A DNA stretch of 64,000 bases from Streptomyces hayashii (GTDB taxonomy: Bacteria > Actinomycetota > Actinomycetes > Streptomycetales > Streptomycetaceae): assembly GCF_024539815.1 (NCBI RefSeq), contig NZ_JAHHIU010000083.1, positions 1 to 64,000 on the forward strand, in the 5' to 3' direction. The translations under genes and the position numbers were made by a program. The first letter of the stretch is position 1; every line of letters starts with the position of its first letter. The notes below the pieces were generated by a model that worked only from the letters and a program-made list of their open reading frames with translations, ran no database searches and had not been told where the DNA came from. Shown one piece after another: positions 33,507-42,845 of this stretch.

Positions 33507-35312
33507 TCACCCGCGGGGGGACCTCGCCGAGGTCAGGAGCTGCGTCTCCGCGATCAGCGCGTACAGCTCGTCCTTGGCCAGCAGCTCCTCATGGGTGCCG
33601 ACCGCGCGGACCCTGCCCGCGTCCATGACGACGATGCGGTCGGCGTCGGTGACCGCCGACAGGCGGTGGGCCACCACCAGCACGGTGGTCTCGCGTGCCG
33701 TCTCGGCGATGACGTCCCGCAAGGCCAGCTCGTTGACGGCGTCGAGCTGCGAGGTCGCCTCGTCCAGGAGAAGCAGCCGGGGCTTGCGCAGCAGTGCGCG
33801 GGCGATCGCGACGCGCTGGCGCTCGCCGCCGGACAGTTTCGAGCCGCGGTGCCCGACCTGGGTGTCCAGGCCGTGCGGAAGACGCTCGACGAGGGCGTCG
33901 AGCCTGGCCCTGGCGAGGACATCGCGGATGTCGTCGTCGGTCGCGCCGGGCGCGGCGAAGACCAGGTTCTCCCGGAGCGTGCCGGCCAGCACCGGCGCGT
34001 CCTGCTCGACGTACCCGATGACGGACCGCAGCTCGGACAGCGGCCACTGCTTCACGTCCTCGCCGTCGACGAGGACGCGGCCGCCGGTCGCCTCGTAGAA
34101 CCGCTCGACGAGCGCGAAGACCGTCGACTTGCCCGCGCCCGAGGGGCCGACGAAGGCCGTCGTCCCGCCGCCGGGCACCTCGAAGTCCACCCGCCGGTGG
34201 ATGTCCGGCAACCCGTGCCCGTACCGGAAGGACACCTGCTCGAAGCGGACCGACGCCGGACGCGGCCGCACCGCTTCCCTCGCCGCCGACCGCACCGGCC
34301 CGTGCCGGTCCCGCGGCTCCGTCGCCAGGCCGTCCACCTGTGCGATCCGGGCGATCGCGGCCGCGCCCTCCTGGTAGTGGGACGCTGCGTCGACCAGCTT
34401 GTACACCGGCTCCATCAGGTAGAAGAGGTACAGCAGGAACGCGATGAGCGTGGAGACCGGGATGTCCCCGGACGCCACCCGCGCCCCGCCGACGGCGAGC
34501 ACCGCGAGGAACGCCAGCTGGACGGCGAGGTTGTCCGCCGAACCCGCGACGGCCTCCCACTTCGCGCCGCGCACACCGTGGCGCCACGCCCTGCGCGCCG
34601 CCGCCTCGACCCGAGCGGTCTCCCGCTCCTCGGCGCCGGAAGCCTTCACCGTGCGGAACGCGCCGAAGGCCCGCTCCAGGCCGGTCGACATCTCCCCGAC
34701 AGCCGCCTGCGAACGCTCGGAGGCCCGCCCGATCTTCGGCAGGACCAGTGCGACGCCGACACCGACGACCGCGACCACGCCGAGCGTGACGCCCAGCAGG
34801 ACGGCGTCGAGGAACGCCATCACCACGACCGCCGCGACAAGCGTCACCGCCCCCGTCGCCGCGGAGACCACCGCCTGCGTGCTGACCGCCCGCAACAGCG
34901 TGGTGTCGGAGGTAACCCGGGACATCAGATCGCCCGGCTGCATCCGGTCCGCCTCCGCGAGGCGCAGCCGCAGCAACCGGCCCATGAGGGTGCGGCGGGC
35001 GGCGAGCACCACCGACTCCGCCGTCCGTTCCAGCACATAGGCACCGAAGGCGTCAGCCACCGTGCTCAGCAGCACCAGCGCGGTCAGCATCAGCAGGACG
35101 GTGCCGATCGTGCCGTCCGACGAGAGCCGGTCGACCAGCGTCTTCGTGGCCAGCGGCTGGAGCAGCCCGCCGGCGGCCCCGGCCAGCGCGCACAGCAGAC
35201 CGAGCGCGACGGCCCACCGGTGCGGACGGACGTATCCGTACAGCGCCCTGAGCGTCTCGCGGGCGCGCAGGGACTGGGCACCCGTCGCCTTCGGGGCGGA
35301 TGCGGTGTTCAC
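33507..35312 (-). CDS. ABC exporter, fused membrane and ATPase domains
   Basis: This 601-residue half-transporter has a six-helix membrane domain (about 30-320, with RLLRLRLAEADRMQPGDLMSR) and a C-terminal ATPase. Walker A is GPSGAGKST, Q-loop IGYVEQDAPV, signature LSGGERQR, Walker B LLLLDEATSQLD and switch VVAHRLS. It should dimerise and export drugs, lipids or peptides. GTG 35312 is preceded by AAAGGA. A 73-residue membrane protein is encoded 85 bp upstream in the same direction. Confidence 0.93.
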   Translation of the reverse strand: MNTASAPKATGAQSLRARETLRALYGYVRPHRWAVALGLLCALAGAAGGLLQPLATKTLVDRLSSDGTIGTVLLMLTALVLLSTVADAFGAYVLERTAESVVLAARRTLMGRLLRLRLAEADRMQPGDLMSRVTSDTTLLRAVSTQAVVSAATGAVTLVAAVVVMAFLDAVLLGVTLGVVAVVGVGVALVLPKIGRASERSQAAVGEMSTGLERAFGAFRTVKASGAEERETARVEAAARRAWRHGVRGAKWEAVAGSADNLAVQLAFLAVLAVGGARVASGDIPVSTLIAFLLYLFYLMEPVYKLVDAASHYQEGAAAIARIAQVDGLATEPRDRHGPVRSAAREAVRPRPASVRFEQVSFRYGHGLPDIHRRVDFEVPGGGTTAFVGPSGAGKSTVFALVERFYEATGGRVLVDGEDVKQWPLSELRSVIGYVEQDAPVLAGTLRENLVFAAPGATDDDIRDVLARARLDALVERLPHGLDTQVGHRGSKLSGGERQRVAIARALLRKPRLLLLDEATSQLDAVNELALRDVIAETARETTVLVVAHRLSAVTDADRIVVMDAGRVRAVGTHEELLAKDELYALIAETQLLTSARSPRG

Positions 35313-35397
35313 AGAATTCCTTTCCTACGGCGTCGGCCGCGCATTGCGTCAGCGGCTGCGGACAACCGGCACGCACGGGCTCGGCTCGCTCGCCGGC

Positions 35398-35619
35398 TCA
35401 GTGGACCAGCGCGGCCGTCCGCGTGGCGAAGATGTGCACCACTGCTTCGTAGAACTCAGGACGGACGACGAACAGGACGCCGGCGCCCGCCACCAGCGTC
35501 AGGCCGAGAAGTTCCCGCACCCCGCCTGTGCCAGGAGTGACGTCACGGCCCGGCACGGCGCTGTCGGACGATGCCCCGAGGGCGGTCTCGGGCCCCTTGT
35601 TGCGAACATGCTGTGTCAT
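35398..35619 (-). CDS. Small single-span membrane protein
   Basis: A 73-residue protein begins MTQHVRNKGPETALG. It has a polar head, a Gly/Pro/Thr linker (PGRDVTPGTGGVRE) and one hydrophobic segment LLGLTLVAGAGVLFVV followed by FYEAVVHIFATRTAALVH. ATG 35619 follows GGAGG at a tight distance. It precedes the ABC exporter by 85 bp. It may be an accessory subunit or a hydrophobic peptide carried by the exporter, but no processing enzyme is nearby. I do not recognise it. Confidence 0.5.
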   Translation of the reverse strand: MTQHVRNKGPETALGASSDSAVPGRDVTPGTGGVRELLGLTLVAGAGVLFVVRPEFYEAVVHIFATRTAALVH

Positions 35620-35788
35620 GCCTCCAGCCTCGGCGCCCGTCCGCGCATCGCACATCCGGCGACTGTCGGGTCCGCCCCCGCCGAGTGGCTGGAGAAGACC
35701 ACTCTGGGGTAGGAGCTGTCGGCGCCGCGAGACGGACACACCGCACGCAGGGCAGCGCCGCGCGTGACACGCAGCACCGCCAGGCACA

Positions 35789-37087
35789 TCAACCGCGCAG
35801 GGCGACGACGACCGGTGAGTCCGGCTCGTCGGTCTCCGGGGAGCCGGGGCGGCCGGCGGCCGACGAGGGCGGGCCGGTCAGGGAACGGGCGATGAGCACC
35901 GAACCGCCGCCGTGGAGCAGCACGCTGCCGAGCACCGTCAGCGTCATGGCGTACAGGGCGGTGTCGGCGTACGGCCCGTCCGGCAGGGCGTTGAACGCGA
36001 GCAGGCCGAACACGATGGAGGTGGTGCCGCGTGGTCCGAGCGCGCCGACCATGAGCCTTTCTCGCCAGGTGAACGTCGAGCCGAGGAAGGCGAGCACGAT
36101 CGGAAGGATGCGCACGACGGTGAGCGCGGCGACGCAGAGCACGACGGTGGGCCAGTGGATGCCCTCGCCCAGGGCGAGCACCACGGCGTTGCCGAAGAAG
36201 AACCACATGCACATCGTCATCATCGAGTTGGTGTCCTCGATGAGCTGGAAGTCCGAGGCGTGGGGAGCCGAAGCGCCCCGTCGGCGGACCGGTGCCTGCC
36301 TGACGTAGCGGAAGGCGATCCCGCACACGAACGAGGCCACGAAGCCGTTGCCGTCCATCGCCGTGGTCACGGTGTAGGCGAGCAGCGGTGTGACCAGCAC
36401 GACGATCCGACGGGACTGCTCCGTCATCCACTCCGCGCGGTCGGCCAGGTTGATCAGCCACGCGATCAGCGCCCCCACCATGAAGCCGGCCACGAGGGCC
36501 TTCAACGCGAACGGCACGGCCGTGCCGAGGGCCTGCGCGGGGGTGCGGGTGACGGAGTCGGTGCCGACGAGGATCAGTGCGAACAGGAAGAGCGGCGAGA
36601 CGATGCCGTCGTTGTAGCCGCTCTCCACGTTGAGCACGCTGCGCACCCTCGCCGGGATCCGCCGGTCGCGGACCAGCGTCTCGGCCGGGGCGAAGTCGGT
36701 CGGGACGACGATGCACGCGATGAGCAGCAGCAGCGCCACCGGCAGGCCGGGCAGCAGCAGCGTTCCCAGCAGCACCATCGTGATCAGGCTCAGCGGCAGG
36801 GCCACCAGCAGGGCCCGCGCTGCGGAGCCGGGGTCGTTGCCGAACAGTCGCCCGCCCGGCAGCTCGGTGGCGTCGACGAACAGTAGGACGGCCAGGATGA
36901 CCTCGGCCACATGCTGTGCGACCTGGGAGTTCAGGGTGACGGCGATATGGCTGTGGGTGAACACCCCCGTGACCACGCCTGCCAGCACCAGCACCAGCGG
37001 AGCCCGCACATGCCGCTGTTCCAGCCGCCCGGCGACCAGCGACCAGCCGGCCACCAGTGTGGTGATCACAATCAGGACAGAGATCAT
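35789..37087 (-). CDS. Cation:proton antiporter (CPA type)
   Basis: This 432-residue membrane protein has about twelve hydrophobic segments and CPA1-like signatures: LLFVDATELP, CIVVPTDFAPAETLV, VLNVESGYNDGIVSPLFLFAL and GPRGTTSIVFGLLAF. The charged residues in the NVESGYNDG region are the usual ion-binding site. It should exchange Na+ or K+ for protons across the cytoplasmic membrane. ATG 37087 is preferred to an upstream in-frame ATG because it starts the first membrane helix. Confidence 0.9.
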   Translation of the reverse strand: MISVLIVITTLVAGWSLVAGRLEQRHVRAPLVLVLAGVVTGVFTHSHIAVTLNSQVAQHVAEVILAVLLFVDATELPGGRLFGNDPGSAARALLVALPLSLITMVLLGTLLLPGLPVALLLLIACIVVPTDFAPAETLVRDRRIPARVRSVLNVESGYNDGIVSPLFLFALILVGTDSVTRTPAQALGTAVPFALKALVAGFMVGALIAWLINLADRAEWMTEQSRRIVVLVTPLLAYTVTTAMDGNGFVASFVCGIAFRYVRQAPVRRRGASAPHASDFQLIEDTNSMMTMCMWFFFGNAVVLALGEGIHWPTVVLCVAALTVVRILPIVLAFLGSTFTWRERLMVGALGPRGTTSIVFGLLAFNALPDGPYADTALYAMTLTVLGSVLLHGGGSVLIARSLTGPPSSAAGRPGSPETDEPDSPVVVALRG

Positions 37088-37355
37088 TTGAATCCGCTTC
37101 AGAACTCGGAACAGACCGACGGCCCCCCACCGGGACCTCCACAAGGGCGTCGACCGGCGTCAGCACGGGGAGACGGACAACGGACGAGGCCGGGAGAAAC
37201 AGCACTGGCCCCCGCTCCGACGACTCAGCAGCTCCTCGCCATCCCGTCGCCCTTCTCATCCCAGCGCATCGTTGACCGGACGTCACTCCGCCGATCGGCG
37301 GGATCCGCCCCGCCGACTGGCCGGCTCGCCCTGCGGGCCCGCTGGTGGAGTGATC

Positions 37356-37490
37356 GAGTCAGTGTTCGCGGTTGAGTTCGTGGTAGCCGCGAAAGTCGAA
37401 GAAGCGCAGGCCGTCGATCATCGCTCCCGACAGGATTTCCGGCAGGGTCCATGGGCGGGTGGTGTAGTCGTCCGTTGCCACGCCTCCCTG
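37356..37490 (-). pseudogene. Unassigned C-terminal gene fragment
   Basis: The minus frame ends with VATDDYTTRPWTLPEILSGA, then MIDGLRFFDFRGYHELNREH and a stop. Third positions are G/C-rich here but not before it. The pattern faintly recalls the C-terminus of SAM-dependent methyltransferases (TLxEIVxAxxDAGLRIEFLHE), which is a weak assignment. The remaining 450-bp gap shows nothing else. Confidence 0.3.
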
Positions 37491-37592
37491 CCGAGGGGAA
37501 GCCGTACCCGGTGTCGACCGACGTCGAGGCCCCCTTTTGGTCGTACCGTGCACCGCCTGTGATCCTCCTCAGGAAGGATGTAAGGCTCATCC

Positions 37593-38981
37593 ATGATCGA
37601 TGACGATGACCGGGCGAAGTCCGCACACCAGGAAAGGGACACCCCTTTGCGCATCCTCCGCCTCATCGGAACCGTCGTGGGCACCACGCTTCTGCTGACC
37701 GCCGCGGCACCGGTCGCACAAGCGGACGCCAGACCGACCACGAAGGCGTCCGAATTCCCCTTAAGCACCGGCACGTTGGACCCCGTGGCGCTCGGCGCCG
37801 GCCTCCGCGCCGTCCACGACGCGGGCATGTACGGCGTCTACTCCTCCGTACGCGACGGCGCCCAGTCGTGGACCGGCGCGGCCGGTGTCGCAGACGTGGA
37901 CACGCGGCGCCCGGTCCGGCCGGGCATGCTCCACCGGGTGGGCAGCGTCAGCAAGGCATTCACCTCCGTCGCCCTCCTCCAGCAAGTGGAGCGGGGCCGC
38001 GTCCGACTCGACGCTCCCATCGGCGACTACCTTCCCGACCTGGTGCCGGGCGAGCGCGGCCGCGAGATCACCGTTCGCATGCTTCTGAACCACACGAGCG
38101 GCATCGGCGACTACATCATCGGAGCCTTCCCTTCCCTCGCCCAAGGCTCGACGGCCAGCCTCGACGAGGAGCGCTTCCGCTCCATACGCCCCGAGGAACT
38201 GGTCCGCCTCGGGCTGGCGGCGCCGACCACCGGTGAGCCCGGCGAAAAGTGGTCGTATTCCAACACCAACTACGTCATCGCCGGGCTGCTCCTGGAGAAG
38301 GTCACCGGCCAGGACGCCGAGGCGTACATCACCCGCCACGTCATCGCCCGGGCCGGACTGCACCACACGTCGTTCCCGCGCTCCCCTTACATCCGCGGCC
38401 CGCACCCCCGTATGTACGAGTCGTTCTACGGCCTGATCAACCCGCCGCGCGACTACAGCGACTACGACATGTCCTGGGCGTACACCGCCGGCGCGATCGT
38501 CTCCACCACCGATGACCTCAACCGCTTCTACCGCGCCCTGCTCGGCGGCAAGCTGATCGGCCCGTCCGCGTTGAAGGAGATGCAGCGAACGGTCCCGGCC
38601 GGCGGCATTGACTACGGCCTGGGGGTCTACAGCATGGAAATCCCCGGCTGCGGCCGCTTTTGGGGCCACGACGGGGCTGTCTTCGGCGCCGGCACCATCG
38701 CCCTCTCCAGCCCCGACGGCAAGCGCCAGGTCGCCATGGGCTGGAACCTCATGAAGTACGAACGTCTCACCCCCGACGGCTCCGGCTTTGAACCGAGCCC
38801 GATCGACGACGCCCTCAACAACCAGGTCGTCCGCGCACTGTGCCCGGGGGGCACGTCGTCGCCCGAGCCCGGCTCCCACTCTCTGACCGGGCCGGCCCGG
38901 ACGGTACTGCCCGGCGTGGACCTGGCGCCCCGCTGGGTCCACTCGGTCCGACCCGCGAAGGAATTCCCCTCCCTCGGGTGA
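37593..38981 (+). CDS. Secreted serine hydrolase, beta-lactamase/DD-peptidase fold
   Basis: This 462-residue protein is a class C-like penicillin-recognising hydrolase. It has SVSK (SxxK nucleophile and base) after LHRVG, YSN in KWSYSNTNYVIAG, and GHDGAVFG for the KTG-like third motif. A signal peptide (about 19-46: LRILRLIGTVVGTTLLLTAA...AQADA) directs export. A TTG at 37647 with GGAAAGGG upstream would place the signal peptide at the N-terminus and may be the true start; ATG 37593 adds 18 residues. Family members act as D-alanyl-D-alanine carboxypeptidases or esterases. Confidence 0.9.
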   Translation: MIDDDDRAKSAHQERDTPLRILRLIGTVVGTTLLLTAAAPVAQADARPTTKASEFPLSTGTLDPVALGAGLRAVHDAGMYGVYSSVRDGAQSWTGAAGVADVDTRRPVRPGMLHRVGSVSKAFTSVALLQQVERGRVRLDAPIGDYLPDLVPGERGREITVRMLLNHTSGIGDYIIGAFPSLAQGSTASLDEERFRSIRPEELVRLGLAAPTTGEPGEKWSYSNTNYVIAGLLLEKVTGQDAEAYITRHVIARAGLHHTSFPRSPYIRGPHPRMYESFYGLINPPRDYSDYDMSWAYTAGAIVSTTDDLNRFYRALLGGKLIGPSALKEMQRTVPAGGIDYGLGVYSMEIPGCGRFWGHDGAVFGAGTIALSSPDGKRQVAMGWNLMKYERLTPDGSGFEPSPIDDALNNQVVRALCPGGTSSPEPGSHSLTGPARTVLPGVDLAPRWVHSVRPAKEFPSLG

Positions 38982-39367
38982 GACGGCGTTCAGCGTGGCC
39001 GGGTCAGGCCTTTCACGCTCTCGGCGGGCGTGACCCGATCACTTCGCCGCGTGTTCCTTCGTCGGGGCCGTCCGCCGCGCCGTGGCGGCGGACGGCGCGG
39101 CAGGTGCCGGCGAGGACCGAGCAACCCACCGGTTCCACGTCAGTGGCGGACATCTGGTTGTCACAGGGGGACATCCGGTGGGGCGCCGCGATTGAGGGGC
39201 CCCACCGGACCCCTCATCACGGCCGGGAAGCGCTGAGCGCCCGTCCTGTCACACGTTGGGCTCGGCCGGAACCTATATGACGTGGTGCGACCAGGAGAAA
39301 CAGGCCCGAGGCCCGAGGCGTCCTGCCTGGTCAGGTCGCGGGCGGCGAGGGACGGGACGCGGGCCTG
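38982..39367. other. Gene-free region with terminator
   Basis: Apart from the hairpin at 39067-39096, I see no gene between the serine hydrolase and the broken NmrA-like gene. Confidence 0.5.
39067..39096 (+). terminator. Perfect 12-bp hairpin
   Basis: GCCGTCCGCCGC pairs exactly with GCGGCGGACGGC around a six-base loop, about 85 bp past the stop of the serine hydrolase and in a position to stop convergent transcription. Confidence 0.65.
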
Positions 39368-40288
39368 TCACTGATGCCGTGCGGTGCGCAGCTCATCGGC
39401 GTACCGGGTGAGGGCGTCCTCGGCCATAGGAACCGGGCCGAACAGCTGCTCCTGGCGGCGGGGGTCGGCGACATAGCGTCCGGTCTCGAACCAGCGGAAC
39501 ATCGCAGCCAAGTCCTTGATCAGGGGCATGAAGCGGCCGGCGACGGCTCCTGCGGCGCGGGCGACGGCGGACGGGACGGCCACCACCTTGATCTTCCTTC
39601 CGGCCCGGCGGCCCATCACGTCGGCCACCTCCCGCATGCTGACCGGATGATCCCAGCCGATGTCGATCCGCTCACCGGCCTCGGCCTCGACGTCGACCGC
39701 GGCTGCCAGGTACGCCGCGAGGTCGGAGGTGTGGACGAAGGTCAGCGGGATGGTGGCCTTGCCGATCCACACCATGCGGCCCTTGTCGAGCGGGTCGCCC
39801 GCCATGCTCGCGACCTGGTCGAGGAACGCCCCCGGGCGCAGGGCGACGAACGGGACGCCGAGCTGTTCGAGCTTGTCCTCGGCGAGCTTCTTGTGTCAGA
39901 AGTGCGGGACACCGGGTGTCTGGTCGCTGGTGAGGATGCTGGTCAGGACGAACCGCCGGATGCCGGTGCGGTGGGCGGCCTCGGCGAGGTTGGCGTCGCC
40001 GACGGTGTCGATGTCGTGGGCGTTCTTGCCGCCGCGGGTGTAGCCGGCGGCGGTGGTGATGACGGCGTCGGCGCCGTTCATGGCGGCCACGAGCGAGTCG
40101 ATGTCGAGCATGTCGCCGCGGGCGATCTGAACGCCCCGGCTTTCGAGTCGTCCGGCGTCGCTGGCCGGCCTCACCAGGGCGCGGACGTTCTTGCCGCGCG
40201 CCAGGAGTTCGTCGACGACCTTGCCCCCCAGGGAGCCGGTCGCCCCGACGACGAGGACCGGGAGAACGGTTGAGTCGGCGGCAGGCAT
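39368..40288 (-). pseudogene. NmrA-like NAD(P)-binding protein with nonsense codon
   Basis: A 306-codon gene starts at ATG 40288 with VLVVGATGSLGGKVVDELLARG (Rossmann GxxGxxG) and continues through DMLDIDSLVAAMNGADAVI. TGA at 39898-39896 interrupts it after TPGVPHF. The same frame then resumes HKKLAEDKLEQLGVPFVALRPGAFLDQ and ends normally at 39368. Homologues have Trp here, so TGG to TGA is likely. Everything else is intact, suggesting a recent loss or a readthrough site. Confidence 0.82.
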
Positions 40289-40487
40289 GGGGTCTCACTT
40301 TCGGTCAGGCCGGTGGGCCGTGGCTGCAGGCATGGTCGCCTGCGCCTGCGTGCCGGACGGGGCTATGGGGAGGCGGGCCGTGGTGGCAGATCTGTCGTGC
40401 GCCTCGCCGCCATGTGCCGCGTCCGGAACAGCCGGTGCAGGGGAGGTGATACGGCCTGGCTGGAGGTGGTCGTGCCGCATGGGGGTC

Positions 40488-40557
40488 GGTGTGCACCCCG
40501 GTCCGCGTGTCCTTTTCTCATGTGCGGTGTGGCGTACGGGGGTCTGGGGTGCACACC
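40488..40557. repeat. 12-bp inverted repeat GGTGTGCACCCC
   Basis: Arms at 40488-40499 and 40546-40557 are exact complements, 46 bp apart, each with a GTGCAC core. They lie between the MarR stop and the broken NmrA-like gene, so they may be regulator half-sites for the latter. Confidence 0.5.
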
Positions 40558-40564
40558 GGGGGCG

Positions 40565-41044
40565 TCAGGTGGACTCTTCGTCGGGCAACGCGCGGCTGCT
40601 GATCGCCTCGGTGATGGCGTAGGCGGTGTCGACGAAGGACTCCGCCTGCTGCTTCGACAGATTCCGGGCGGTGGTCTCCTCCAGGGCCTGCCACAGGGCC
40701 GTGATGGGCTCGCGCATCGCCCGGCCCTTGTCGGTGAGATGGACCACCATGACGCGCCGGTCATGTGCGGCCGGCTCGCGGATGACCAGGCCGGCGTCCT
40801 GCATGCGGCGTAGCGCCTTGGAGATCGTGGAGTGGTCGACGCCGAGGCATTCGAGCAGCTCGGACTGGGTCTGGCCGTCCCGGTCGAAAAGGTGCATCAG
40901 CACCAGTTCCTGTCCGGGGTGCAGGTCCATCTCGCGCAGCAGAGCGGCGGCGAAGGCGCGGTGGGCGCGGGCGAGTTGGAAGATCGCGTAGCTCATCGGT
41001 CCTGCGTCAGCCGTTGCGGGGATGCGGGGTTCGGGGGTGGGCAT
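40565..41044 (-). CDS. MarR family transcriptional regulator
   Basis: This 159-residue winged-helix regulator begins MPTPEPRIPATADAG. The MarR core includes HPGQELVLMHLFDRDGQTQSELLECLGVDHSTISKALRRMQDAGLVIREPAAHDRRVMVVHLT in consecutive segments. GAGGAA lies seven bases before ATG 41044. It lies upstream of the broken NmrA-like gene on the same strand, with a 12-bp inverted repeat between them. It probably senses a phenolic or oxidant signal. Confidence 0.92.
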   Translation of the reverse strand: MPTPEPRIPATADAGPMSYAIFQLARAHRAFAAALLREMDLHPGQELVLMHLFDRDGQTQSELLECLGVDHSTISKALRRMQDAGLVIREPAAHDRRVMVVHLTDKGRAMREPITALWQALEETTARNLSKQQAESFVDTAYAITEAISSRALPDEEST

Positions 41045-41264
41045 GGTTCGGTTCCTCAGCCTGTGTGGGTGGGGTAGTCGGTGCATTCTGCCGCCCCGTC
41101 GCCTGGGGAGGCGGGGGAGCGGGCGTGCGCAGACGACGGTCAGGACGCGCTTGCCCCGCACGTGCCCGGCGTCGCTGGCCGACTCGTCGAGCGGGCAGGT
41201 GCTGACGGTGGTGACGAGCTGCCTGCTATGGGAGCTTGCGACACAAGCTGCCCACTGTGCGGCG

Positions 41265-41403
41265 AGTCGGACGATCGCCTGGCTGCACGGCTTGCGTCGG
41301 CTGCGGATCCGGATCCGCTGGGAACGACGCGACGACATCCACGGAGCCTTCCTCGGCTTCGGCGCCTGCCTCATCACTCCTCGCCGCGTCCAACGCCCAG
41401 CTC
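41265..41403 (+). pseudogene. IS5-type transposase C-terminal relic
   Basis: The plus frame reads SRTIAWLHGLRRLRIRIRWE, then RRDDIHGAFLGFGACLITPR. This is the typical end of Streptomyces IS5-group transposases (ERTIAWLxxxRRLRxRxERRxDIHxAFLxLAxxLIxxRR). The rest of the element is missing. It fills most of the gap between the MarR gene and the hypothetical gene at 41418. Confidence 0.7.
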
Positions 41404-41417
41404 CGGAGGCGCCTTTG

Positions 41418-41837
41418 TCAGGACTTCTTGAGCCAGCGTTCCAGCGCCTCGGGCACGTTCGTCGGATGCGAGCTGAAGCTCAACCGGATGTCGGGCTGGA
41501 GGTCGATGAGCACGTTGACGATCCGTTCGAACAGGACGGTGTACTCCGGGACGTTCTTGATGCCGCCCCCGATGAGCACCACCCCGTATGAGTGCGCATC
41601 GAAAAGCCGACGCAGCTCGGCCTCCGCCTCGTCGGGGTCCAGGCTGACATAGCCCGCCTCGCCGTCGATGCCTGTCGCCTGGAGCGCAGCCCAGCTGCGC
41701 TCCCTCATGGCGACCAGGTCTTCGAGCGTCGCAACCCCCGGCGGGAAGTCGTCCGACGAAAGCGCATCGGCAGCGATGCCGAGGGTCAGCACGCGTTGAT
41801 TGATCGGAGGCTTCACTTGAGAGTTCTTGTGGGACAT
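41418..41837 (-). CDS. Conserved hypothetical protein
   Basis: A 139-residue soluble protein begins MSHKNSQVKPPINQRVLTLG. It has EDLVAMRERSWAALQATG, VSLDPDEAEAELRRLFDAHSYGVVLIGGGIKN and FERIVNVLIDLQPDIRLSFSS. The VVLIGGGIK strand-loop suggests a Rossmann-like alpha/beta fold. ATG 41837 has GGAGGAG seven bases upstream. I do not recognise a function; there is no operon partner. Confidence 0.7.
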   Translation of the reverse strand: MSHKNSQVKPPINQRVLTLGIAADALSSDDFPPGVATLEDLVAMRERSWAALQATGIDGEAGYVSLDPDEAEAELRRLFDAHSYGVVLIGGGIKNVPEYTVLFERIVNVLIDLQPDIRLSFSSHPTNVPEALERWLKKS

Positions 41838-42314
41838 GGGGTCGCTCCTCCAAGGCAATATGGCCCCCTCTGACGGCACACCCGTGGGGTCTCCTCAGTT
41901 CTGCGGGGGAGTCCAAGATAAAGCGTGGCTGGCCACATGATTACCGTAACACCAATCGTGTGGCCAGCCAAGTATTTGTGGATGCGGGGTGGAGCCGGCC
42001 ATTTTGACTTGCTTCGGGATGCGTCGGGCGCTTTCATGGCCGAACGCGGCGAGTGTCAGGTTGTGCCCGTACCTCAGATCACCGAGAGACCCGTCGTCAA
42101 CAGGCAAGAACAAGGACAGGACGACGCCCGCATGAGTGACGGCCGACTGCGCGGGACGGGCCGCCCCGGATCGAGGCCGCGCCGGGCCGTGCCGGGCCGG
42201 GCCGCCCTACAATCCCGGCCCTGATCCGGCTCCCCGGCGTTTCCCCTGAGCCTGAGCGCTCGACCTGAAGCAGCTGCCTGATGACACGGCGGATGCGGTG
42301 TTATCGTCCCTGGC
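41838..42314. other. Intergenic region with inverted repeat
   Basis: No gene is seen. TGGCTGGCCACA (41926-41937) and TGTGGCCAGCCA (41959-41970) form a perfect 12-bp inverted repeat with a 21-bp AT-richer spacer. A GC-rich stretch of GGGCCG repeats follows near 42165-42200. Confidence 0.55.
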
Positions 42315-42845
42315 ATGGCTGAACTGATCGCCCCCACAGGACGGTTGCATGCCTCATGGCTCGCAGCGCGTGCCGAGTGGCAGCCCGGTGCTCACCAGGA
42401 CGGGACAGGCCTGCGTCTGGCCGGTGACGAGGACCTCGACAGCCCCGAGGGGTTCGCCTCATGGGTCCAGCGCCTGCGACAGCAGGCTGACCGGTCGCTG
42501 CCCGTCGGCGAAGGTCGCGTGCACGCCACGCACTGGTGGATCGTCGACGGCGAGACCTACCTCGGAGCCATCGACCTTCGGCACTACCTGAACGCCCTCC
42601 TCTTGGAAGGCGGCGGGCACATCGGATACAGCGTCCGGCCCTCTGCCAGGCGACGCGGGCTGGCCTCGTGGGCGCTGGGGACCGTTCTGCTCAAGGCGCC
42701 CTCGCTCGGACTGGACCGGGTCCTCCTCACCTGTGAGGACGGCAACGTCGGCTCGGCGCGCACCATCGAACGCAACGGCGGCGTCCTTGAGGACGTGCGC
42801 AGCACCGCGACCGGTCTCAAGCGCCGCTACTGGGTCACTTTCTGA
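42315..42845 (+). CDS. GNAT family N-acetyltransferase
   Basis: This 176-residue acetyltransferase has the acetyl-CoA loop in GYSVRPSARRRGLASWALG (about 101-119; R-x-x-G-x-A type) and the family C-terminal region VLLTCEDGNVGSARTIERNGGVLED. It resembles GNAT proteins that acetylate small molecules. It stands alone, and the acceptor is unknown. ATG 42315 is the first start before the conserved region. Confidence 0.92.
   Translation: MAELIAPTGRLHASWLAARAEWQPGAHQDGTGLRLAGDEDLDSPEGFASWVQRLRQQADRSLPVGEGRVHATHWWIVDGETYLGAIDLRHYLNALLLEGGGHIGYSVRPSARRRGLASWALGTVLLKAPSLGLDRVLLTCEDGNVGSARTIERNGGVLEDVRSTATGLKRRYWVTF

Noticed and set aside
35398..35619. Lanthipeptide or lasso peptide precursor before the ABC exporter
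   Set aside because: There is no leader-type motif, Ser/Thr/Cys-rich core or maturation enzyme; it is described only as a small membrane protein.
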